This document shows positions 35,483 through 41,993 of a stretch of 61,895 bases of DNA, in pieces (position 1 is the stretch's first letter; every line of letters begins with the position of its first letter). The position numbers and the translations under genes were made by a program. The notes under the pieces are model-generated. The model had not been told where the DNA came from. It saw nothing but the letters and a program-made list of their open reading frames with translations, and made no database searches. This DNA is from an uncultured Clostridia bacterium (GTDB taxonomy: Bacteria; Bacillota; Clostridia; Christensenellales; UBA1242): the NCBI GenBank assembly GCA_944362965.1, contig CALVTR010000008.1, positions 1 to 61,895 on the forward strand, in the 5' to 3' direction.

Positions 35483-36406
35483 ATGGAAAAGTGTTTGTTT
35501 ATTTATAATCCACTAAGTGGCAAGGGAAAGGTTGCCAAAAATGAGAGCAGGATTGTCAAGATGCTTGAAAGTAAATTTATTGTTGACGTGCACCGCTCAA
35601 AATATAGTGGTAATATTGGAGAAGTAGTCAGTGAAAAAGGGGATGGCTACGATATCATTGTCATCTCCGGCGGCGATGGCACATTGAATGAAGCGATAAA
35701 TAGTATTGCACGACTTGAAAAAAGAGTAAAAATTGGCTATATCCCTGCAGGAACAGTGAATGACGTTGCTCATAGTTTGGGAATACCGCGCAGCATAAAA
35801 AAGGCAGTCCAAAATATTCTTGACGGGCAGGAATTTAAGCATGATATTTTCAGAATGAATGATAGATTCGGCATCTATGTATGTTGCTCAGGGCTCTTCA
35901 CCGAAACAAGTTATGCAACCGACCAAAACCAAAAGAAGAAGATTGGCAAGGTCGCCTATGCGCTTTATGGGGCAAAAAAAATTTTCACAACGCCTGCTGT
36001 TAAATTGAAACTTAACTATGATGGTGGCGAGATTGAAGGTAAATATGCACTTATGCTTATTTTAAACTCAAAGAGCGTTGCCGGCTTTAAAGTAAATAGA
36101 CATGCTGAACTAAACGACGGGCTTGTTGACGTTGTTTTAATCAAAACAAATAAAGATAAGGTGAATTTTCCTGCCGTTTGCCGTGTTGCAAAATTTTTTC
36201 TAAAAGGTGTTGAGCATAAATATAACAAAAATATTCAACATTTGCAACTTGATAAATTTAGAATTGAAACCCAGTCAGATACTATCATAAACCTTGATGG
36301 AGAAAAGATAGGAAAGGGTAGTTTTGATTTTGAAGTTATAAAAGAAGGGGTAACGATAATTGTGCCTAATTTGAAAAAATTGACTAAAAAAGTTGAAAAT
36401 ATTTGA
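35483..36406 (+). CDS. Diacylglycerol kinase family lipid kinase (YegS/DgkB-like)
   Basis: 307 aa. 'FIYNPLSGKGKV', 'ISGGDGTLNEAINSI' (the GGDGTxNE catalytic loop), 'GYIPAGTVNDVAHSLGIPR' and C-terminal 'INLDGEKIG'. ATP-dependent phosphorylation of diacylglycerol or a related lipid at the membrane. TTGACT-N17-TATACC (35469-35474) ends 8 nt before ATG 35483 and there is no ribosome site: a third probably leaderless gene. Confidence 0.9.
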   Translation: MEKCLFIYNPLSGKGKVAKNESRIVKMLESKFIVDVHRSKYSGNIGEVVSEKGDGYDIIVISGGDGTLNEAINSIARLEKRVKIGYIPAGTVNDVAHSLGIPRSIKKAVQNILDGQEFKHDIFRMNDRFGIYVCCSGLFTETSYATDQNQKKKIGKVAYALYGAKKIFTTPAVKLKLNYDGGEIEGKYALMLILNSKSVAGFKVNRHAELNDGLVDVVLIKTNKDKVNFPAVCRVAKFFLKGVEHKYNKNIQHLQLDKFRIETQSDTIINLDGEKIGKGSFDFEVIKEGVTIIVPNLKKLTKKVENI

Positions 36407-36447
36407 TTTTTTAGGTAAATTTTTATAAATTTTCGCATTTTTAAATC

Positions 36448-36482
36448 AAAAAAGCTGAGATTTTTTACTCAGCTTTATTTTT
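36448..36482. terminator. Terminator overlapping the merR 3' end
   Basis: AAAAAAGCTGAG / CTCAGCTTT stem with A and T tracts, between convergent lipid kinase and MerR genes; the MerR stop lies inside it. Confidence 0.75.
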
Positions 36483-36929
36483 TGTCATTTTGTGCAAGGT
36501 ATCAATATATTCATTTGCGTCATGCTTAAAAGAATAAATAGGGTCAGCATCTATCGATTTTGCATTTTCAATTTTTAGTAAATCTTGATAGATGGCAAGT
36601 TTGAAATTGATGCGTTTTGTGCTGTCATTCAAAAATTCAATCTGTGCTTTTATATCAGCCTTTAATTTTTGCAACATTTGATATCGCTCGTTAAGTGTGC
36701 TGTCGCCTTGCTTGCATAGGGCGATATATTTTGCAATATCAGCTATTTTCATTCCGCATTGCTTTAAACACTCAATGGTCAAAAGCCATTCTATATCTTC
36801 ATCCTTAAATTGCCGAGTTCCTGACGCAGTTTTCTCCACAAATGGAAGCAAGCCTTCTTTATCATAATATCTAAGTGTTGAAGCCGGCACACCTAAAACC
36901 TTTGATATTGTTTGAATAGAGTATCTCAT
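36465..36929 (-). CDS. MerR family regulator, AdhR/NmlR-like
   Basis: 154 aa. N-terminal winged helix 'YSIQTISKVLGVPASTLRYYDKEGLLPFVEKT', then 'WLLTIECLKQCGMKIADIAKYIALCKQGDSTLNERYQML', which is typical of the AdhR/NmlR group that senses aldehydes or electrophiles, and a dimerisation coiled coil. AAGGA before ATG 36929. The only visible promoter with a matching MerR dyad is that of the hydrolase at 45665, a candidate target. Effector unknown. Confidence 0.85.
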   Translation of the reverse strand: MRYSIQTISKVLGVPASTLRYYDKEGLLPFVEKTASGTRQFKDEDIEWLLTIECLKQCGMKIADIAKYIALCKQGDSTLNERYQMLQKLKADIKAQIEFLNDSTKRINFKLAIYQDLLKIENAKSIDADPIYSFKHDANEYIDTLHKMTKNKAE

Positions 36930-37009
36930 AAAAATAAATCCTTTTTCTTTATTTAAACTTAACTTTAATCTTTATTAGTATATCAAACAAAACAAATTCC
37001 TGTCAAATA

Positions 37010-37293
37010 AAACGAACCTAACGCTCGGCGGCAAACTTAGTTTGCATCAACGTCCGGCAGTGTGAGAATAAGAGACAAACTATATTTCCGCTCTCTTGGA
37101 ACTGATAAGCTTAACATTATAGACAAACTACACGATAGGAAGCGGATAATCCGCCCGCTCTCTTGGAACTCAAAAACTCAGTTTATAGACACACTGGACG
37201 ATAATATGCGGATAATTCGCCAAACCTAGTTTGCATCATTGTCCGGCAGAGCGAGTTGGTAGTATAAACTTTAACACCACTCTTATGTAAATC
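37010..37293. repeat. Hairpin-module repeats upstream of RHH copy 3
   Basis: Contains CAAAC-TTA-GTTTG (about 37026), the direct 75-nt module 37088-37162 bounded by CCGCTCTC, a second partial module, GCGGATAATTCGC (about 37200) and CAAAC-CTA-GTTTG (about 37222). The module is the reverse complement of 26229-26304 with scattered differences. No ORF is supported. Confidence 0.65.
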
Positions 37294-37590
37294 GCAAAAT
37301 CCACCCCTTGCGGGTCCTTATTAAGACAAAAATTTAGAAAATTTTTGCCTGGGGTGGAAAGGGAGTTTTAACCCACAAAGTCAGAGACTTTGCGGGAACC
37401 CAAGTTGGGAGGAAAACTGAAGCAATAGCTATTAATCTTGAGAGCGGAGAAAGAGTTTAATCTTAGGCTTGATTTGCCGGACAATCGCCAAGCATTTGGC
37501 TTGTGCCCGCGTTCTCCATTCTAGGAGTTCGAAAAAATTAAAAGTCCAAACCCTTTAATTTTTTCGAAAATGTTTTGGTGTTACCCCAAT
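37294..37590 (+). other. Structured element related to the LRR-3 leader, copy 1
   Basis: Order: ACCCCTTGCGGGT hairpin, AAATTT-type hairpin, GGGGTGGAAAGGGAG, CCCACAAAGT-CAGAG-ACTTTGCGGG, CCCAAGTTGGGAGG, a CAAGC-ATTTG-GCTTG unit (37489-37503), then a 13-bp stem CGAAAAAATTAAA / TTTAATTTTTTCG, then TTTTGGTGTTACCCCAATATA. The same order recurs at 38335-38698 directly before LRR gene 3. Confidence 0.65.
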
Positions 37591-37656
37591 ATAAACGACA
37601 AAAAGTGGCTAAGCCACAAAAAATTTAAAATTTTTTAAAAAATTTGTTAAATTTGC

Positions 37657-37686
37657 TTGACGTGGGTTGCTGGGGGGGGGTATACT
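37657..37686 (+). promoter_or_regulatory. Promoter with poly-G spacer, copy 3
   Basis: TTGACG (37657-37662), 18-nt spacer ending in nine consecutive G, TATACT (37681-37686). Closest of the long G-tract copies to functional spacing. Confidence 0.7.
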
Positions 37687-37814
37687 AATAGCATAAAGAT
37701 AGACGCGGCAAGCGGCTATCGCGAGCGGGCGGCAGACCGCTGACGCGGGAGTGAAAAGTGAAGAATGAAAAGTGAAAAGAGCATGCGGGAAATGATGCAA
37801 ACTGAGTTTGCCGC

Positions 37815-37903
37815 GAGAAGGCACGAATAGTTTTGCTTGCAAAACTATTCAAGAAGGCAAAAGTCTTTGCCTTCTAAAAAACTTACAGTTTTTGTGCCTT
37901 CTC
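37815..37903 (+). repeat. Four-way cloverleaf element, copy D (89 nt)
   Basis: P1 GAGAAGGCAC / GTGCCTTCTC (37815-37824, 37894-37903). P2 GAATAGTTTTGC / GCAAAACTATTC (37825-37850). P3 AGAAGGCAAA / TTTGCCTTCT (37852-37875). P4 AAAAAC / GTTTTT (37877-37893). Relative to copy B, P2 has one compensated pair change and P4 two (GGC/GCC becomes AAC/GTT). Confidence 0.75.
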
Positions 37904-37946
37904 GCTTAGTCAAAGCCCGCTCTCTCGCAAAATGGGCAGGAGGAAT

Positions 37947-38090
37947 ATGAAAGACGATTATATAAGGTATACGCTGCGGCTTACAAAAGAGCAGAGCGAG
38001 CAACTGAAAAATCTCGCCAAGAAAAACGGCTTATCAACCGTCTCAATGATAAGGTTTTTAATTATGCAAGAAATCAACAAGCAAACTTAA
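37947..38090 (+). CDS. Ribbon-helix-helix protein, copy 3
   Basis: 47 aa (MKDDYIRYTLRLTKEQSE... to ...QEINKQT), ATG 37947 with GCAGGAGGAAT, the best ribosome site of the three. Same RHH fold. Many differences from copies 1 and 2 are at silent or conservative positions, which implies selection on the protein. Confidence 0.82.
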   Translation: MKDDYIRYTLRLTKEQSEQLKNLAKKNGLSTVSMIRFLIMQEINKQT

Positions 38091-38334
38091 TTTCATGCCA
38101 AGCATAAGGCTTAGAGAGCGTAAATAAAATTTAAAACTTTTAGATATGCTTAATCGGACAGCCGTCGAACATTTGGTTCGAAAAATCGGGTCGTGATTTG
38201 ACGCCATTGTGCCGTCACCTCTGTGACATAGGGATTACAAAAGTGTTAAAATGTGGCTAAGATATGCAAAAAGGTCAAAATTTGCATAGAAAACGAGAGA
38301 AAACCCATACTAGAAACAAAAATGGACTTGCAAA
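38091..38334. repeat. Hairpin units and palindrome downstream of RHH copy 3
   Basis: CAAGC-ATAAG-GCTTA (38099-38113), CGAAC-ATTTG-GTTCG (38166-38180) and an imperfect TGACGCCA-TTG-TGCCGTCA palindrome (38199-38217). A TTAAAAT -10-like sequence lies near 38246. This matches the arrangement before LRR gene 2. Confidence 0.6.
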
Positions 38335-38698
38335 ATCACCCCTTGCGGGTCCAAACACTAAAATAAGTTCACCCCTTGCGGGTCCAAACTTTACCCACAA
38401 AATCAAAGATTTTGCGGGAGCCCAAAAGACGAAATTTACAGAGTAAATTTCTAGGGGGTGGAAAGGGAGCTTTAACCCACAAAGTTAGAGACTTTGCGGG
38501 AACCCAAGCTGGGAGGAAAACCAAAATTTTATCTGTTAGGTTAGAGAGCGGAGATAAAACTTGAAATTTAGATGCACTTAATCGGACAGTCGCCAAGCGT
38601 CAGGCTTGTGTCAGCGTTCTCCGTAGTGAGTTAGACAAAAGTTGAAGGTTGAACCCTTAAACTTTTGTCTAAAAAATTTTGGTGTTACCCCAATATAA
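38335..38698 (+). other. Long structured 5' leader of LRR gene 3
   Basis: Two ACCCCTTGCGGGT hairpins (about 38339 and 38373), CCCACAAAATC-AAA-GATTTTGCGGG (about 38394), GGGGTGGAAAGGGAG, CCCACAAAGT-TAGAG-ACTTTGCGGG (about 38478), and CAAGC-GTCAG-GCTTG (38594-38608). Then a 3' stem AGACAAAAGTT / AACTTTTGTCT (about 38632-38672), and TTTTGGTGTTACCCCAATATA ending 15 nt before ATG. Stem sequences differ from the 37294 copy but pairing is kept, so an RNA structure is likely. Confidence 0.65.
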
Positions 38699-38712
38699 AA
38701 GGAGAATAAAAT

Positions 38713-40875
38713 ATGAGTTTAAAAGTAAAATTAATTTCAATGGTATCACTACTTATGCTTATGCTAGGTGTTTTAATCATAGGTGTGTATGCAGCTACGC
38801 AAACAATAAATCTTAGGGGTAGTGTGGAGTTTGATATTGGCGACACAAGCCTATATATAAGAGATATACGTGTGCAGACAGAGCCAACGGGTTCGGCTGA
38901 GACTATAGACGATTTTATTCCGGGTTACACAAATCAGTCAATAGACCTTAACTTAGGCACAATTCAATCAAACAGCGGCTCAGTCAATGTATACTTTGAT
39001 TTTGTGAATACCACGTCAACAGCTTATTCTGCAACAGCCACAGGCGGAAGCGGCGTTGTCTTATCCACAGATGGAATAATATATAATTATCAAGTGCCAA
39101 CAACGGAAGTCACAACAGCCGATATTTCAGGCACAATAACTTTAACAATACAGTTTACAGGTGGCACAGCTGGTAATGTTGATTTAGATGGAATAGAAAT
39201 ATCAATAGAAGAGTATGATTTAACAGAATACTCAGACTTTGCTTTTGGTATTACGTCAGATAGCACAGGGGAAATTGTCGGTTATACAGGTGCAGAGACT
39301 AATGTTGAAATACCTGAAAGTTTCTATATAATGACAATGGATACAGGAGTCGAAGGTTATACTAAAACATTTGAAAGTATGGAAGAGTTTTCAACCTTTA
39401 TGAATGGGCAATACACTCAATATATATTGTCAGCAGGATATTATTATGTGACAACTCCAATATCAGAACGCACATTTGTGAGAGACTTTAATTCGTATAT
39501 GGAAACATTGATAGGAATGGCAGGCGGAGATACAGCACAATTATTCCCAGTGACATTGGAAGCAACTAATTTTGAAATAACTTATTCAGATATTGCATCA
39601 TTGGTTGGAGATGCTCAAACTGATTTCTTAATATCACTATATGATAGGTTACGTTATGAACTCATGACAGGTGAAGTGAGCGAAGTAATTATAGAATTTA
39701 ATAGCGGTGAAAGGTTTGAAATAGATGCTTCAAATGTAAATGTAATAGATGATGAAATACTTGCAAGCGTAGGAGCAAACAGTATTCCTATAAATGTTAG
39801 CTACTCAAGTTTAAAAAATTTCTATGTTGAAGGCGATGACTACCTTGTGACTAGCATAGGCTCCAGAGCTTTTTATAGAAATACAAATATAGCAAGGGTT
39901 ACGATTCCAAATAGTGTAACAAGTATAGGTAGTAAAGCTTTTTATAATTGCGATAGTTTAACAAGTATAACAATCCCAGATAGTGTGATAAGTATAGGCG
40001 AACAAGCTTTCTATAGTTGTGATGGTTTAGAATATAACGTAGATGACTATGGAGTAAGTTATTTAGGGAATGATAATAACCAATATTTATATCTTGTAGA
40101 TGCACCAACAACATTAACAAGTTACACTATAAAAGATACTTGTAAGCTTATAGGTGAATGGGGTTTCTCTAGTTGCAGTAGTTTAACAAGTATAGAAATT
40201 CCAGAAGGAGTGACAATTATAGGAGATGGTGTTTTTTATGGGTGCGATGGACTTGAAACAATAACAGTAGCAGAAGGTAATAAAAATTATGTAAGTGTAG
40301 ACGGGGTATTGTTTGATATAGATATGGAAACAATAATGGCATATCCAGCAGGTAAAACAGATGTTACTTATATAATTCCTGAAACTGTGACAAGTATAGG
40401 GACTAGTGCTTTTTCTAGTTGTAGTAGTTTTACAAGTATAACAATTCCAGCAAGTGTGACAAGTATAGGTGAACTGGCTTTCAATGGTTGTAGTAATTTA
40501 ACAAATGTGAATTTTTTGGAAAATAGTCTATTGACAAGTATAGGGCAAGCTGCTTTTCAAGATTGCAGTAGCTTAACAAGTATAGGAATCCCAGATAGTG
40601 TAATAAGTATTGACGGTTTTGCATTCAATGGTTGTAGTATGTTAGCAAGCATAACAATTCCAGAAGGTGTGACAAGTATAGGACAAGCTGCTTTTCAAAA
40701 TTGCAATAGCTTAACAAGTATAACAATCAATGCAACAACACCGCCGACACTTGGAAGCGATGCAATAGAGACCAGATATGTAACAGAAATTCTTGTTCCT
40801 GCGGGGAGTGTTGATGCATATAAAGCAGCAAGTGGTTGGGCAGATTTTGCAGATATAATTTCTGCTATTGTTTAG
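38713..40875 (+). CDS. Secreted BspA-like LRR surface protein 3
   Basis: 720 aa, AAAAGGAGAATAAAAT before ATG 38713. Same signal/anchor as proteins 1 and 2. The N-terminal beta domain (about 30-180) lacks the DTDDDG loop. Residues about 180-375 form a domain not present in proteins 1 and 2 ('EIPESFYIMTMDTG...FYVEGDDYLVTSIGSRAFYRN') whose end resembles the element protein at 54406. LRR_5 repeats span about 380-670, and the cap 'ITINATTPPTLGSDAIETRYVTEILVPAGSVDAYKAASGWADFADIISAI' is shared with protein 2. Surface adhesin or host-interaction role expected. Confidence 0.87.
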   Translation: MSLKVKLISMVSLLMLMLGVLIIGVYAATQTINLRGSVEFDIGDTSLYIRDIRVQTEPTGSAETIDDFIPGYTNQSIDLNLGTIQSNSGSVNVYFDFVNTTSTAYSATATGGSGVVLSTDGIIYNYQVPTTEVTTADISGTITLTIQFTGGTAGNVDLDGIEISIEEYDLTEYSDFAFGITSDSTGEIVGYTGAETNVEIPESFYIMTMDTGVEGYTKTFESMEEFSTFMNGQYTQYILSAGYYYVTTPISERTFVRDFNSYMETLIGMAGGDTAQLFPVTLEATNFEITYSDIASLVGDAQTDFLISLYDRLRYELMTGEVSEVIIEFNSGERFEIDASNVNVIDDEILASVGANSIPINVSYSSLKNFYVEGDDYLVTSIGSRAFYRNTNIARVTIPNSVTSIGSKAFYNCDSLTSITIPDSVISIGEQAFYSCDGLEYNVDDYGVSYLGNDNNQYLYLVDAPTTLTSYTIKDTCKLIGEWGFSSCSSLTSIEIPEGVTIIGDGVFYGCDGLETITVAEGNKNYVSVDGVLFDIDMETIMAYPAGKTDVTYIIPETVTSIGTSAFSSCSSFTSITIPASVTSIGELAFNGCSNLTNVNFLENSLLTSIGQAAFQDCSSLTSIGIPDSVISIDGFAFNGCSMLASITIPEGVTSIGQAAFQNCNSLTSITINATTPPTLGSDAIETRYVTEILVPAGSVDAYKAASGWADFADIISAIV

Positions 40876-40913
40876 TAGAAAAATAATCAAATAAAGAATC
40901 TTTTATAAAACAC

Positions 40914-40966
40914 AAAAAATCTCTTATGTTCGCAAGGGCTTTGCGAGAAAGCATAAGAGATTTTTT
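40914..40966 (+). terminator. Rho-independent terminator of LRR gene 3
   Basis: AAAAAATCTCTTATG / CATAAGAGATTTTTT with an inner TTCGCAA/TTTGCGAG helix. Confidence 0.85.
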
Positions 40967-41100
40967 ATAGTTACATAAGGCAGTTTTTAAAATAAGTTAA
41001 TCTTAGTTTAGATAGTTTTTAAGTTGTGCTGATTGTCTATAAAGGCTGTTAATAAAACTAATAGATATAATTGGTTAAAGATAAAGTGTAGTTTTTCCTG

Positions 41101-41133
41101 CCAAGCTTTTGTCATAAAAGGCTTGGCTTTTTT
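41101..41133 (+). terminator. Terminator or attenuator upstream of uppP
   Basis: CCAAGC-TTTT-GTCAT-AAAA-GGCTTGG followed by CTTTTTT, 25 nt before the uppP start. There is no gene between the LRR-3 terminator and this hairpin, so it may act as a leader attenuator. Confidence 0.55.
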
Positions 41134-41157
41134 GTATATTAGTTGAAAGGGGGACAA

Positions 41158-41919
41158 GTGGAGATATTTATTTTGTGTCTGCTGGGGTTGGTGCAAGGGC
41201 TTTGCGAATTTTTGCCTATCTCGTCAAGCGGGCATCTTGTGCTTTTGTCGCAGCTTTTTGGAGTGGAAGACTCGCTTTTTGTCAGCATAGTGCTCCATAT
41301 GGCAACACTCCTTGCCGTGCTTGTGGTTTTCAGAAAAGATATATGGCAAATGATTAAGCATCCGTTTTCTGCCGAGAGCATGAACATTGTTATTGCCACT
41401 ATTCCAACTTGTATAATCGTTTTGATTTTAATGCCCATTGTTGATGCATCCTTTGGCGGAAGCTATCTTGCTTTTTCCTTTTTGATAAGTGCCTGCCTTT
41501 TGCTATTTTCACAAAATTTTGCAAAGAAAAAAGCAATTCAAGGCACTTTTACTCGTAAAAATGCACTTATTATGGGTATTGCACAGGGGCTTGCGGTATT
41601 TCCGGGAATTTCACGTTCTGGCACAACAATCTGTGCAGGGCTGCTAAGCGGTGGAGATAAAAAAGAATGTGCAAAGTTCTCTTTTTTGATGAGCGTGCCA
41701 ATCATCATCCTTTCAATGATAATGGAGATTGTCAAAATATCTCTTGGCGGGCAGACGATAGCGGTGAGCCCAATCGGCATGATACTAAGCTTTTTGATAG
41801 CTTTCTTAGTGGGCATACTTTCAATCAAAGTTATGATAAAGCTCACCGAGAAGGCTAATTTCAAGTGGTTTAGCATATATCTCTTTGCACTTGCCGTTAT
41901 AACAATTTTTGTGATTTAA
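41158..41919 (+). CDS. uppP: Undecaprenyl-diphosphate phosphatase
   Basis: 253 aa from GTG 41158, placed 6 nt after AAAGGGGGA; the in-frame TTG at 41143 would overlap that ribosome site. Multi-pass membrane enzyme of the BacA family: 'GLVQGLCEFLPISSSGHLVL' and 'GIAQGLAVFPGISRSGTTICAGLL' carry the two catalytic (E..PISSSGH / PGxSRSG) loops. Recycles the lipid carrier for cell-wall synthesis and confers bacitracin tolerance. Confidence 0.95.
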   Translation: MEIFILCLLGLVQGLCEFLPISSSGHLVLLSQLFGVEDSLFVSIVLHMATLLAVLVVFRKDIWQMIKHPFSAESMNIVIATIPTCIIVLILMPIVDASFGGSYLAFSFLISACLLLFSQNFAKKKAIQGTFTRKNALIMGIAQGLAVFPGISRSGTTICAGLLSGGDKKECAKFSFLMSVPIIILSMIMEIVKISLGGQTIAVSPIGMILSFLIAFLVGILSIKVMIKLTEKANFKWFSIYLFALAVITIFVI

Positions 41920-41993
41920 GTTTGTTACCTTATGCCTTATGGCAGTTTAGCATAATTTAAAATTTATTTTTATATGATAAAAGGGTGAATAAT

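Noticed and set aside
18598-38700. CRISPR array
   Set aside because: The repeats are short, not regularly spaced, occur in both orientations and have variable stems; there are no unique spacers of constant length and no cas genes.
40968-41157. Riboswitch upstream of uppP
   Set aside because: Only the single terminator-like hairpin is visible; no known aptamer consensus could be matched by eye.
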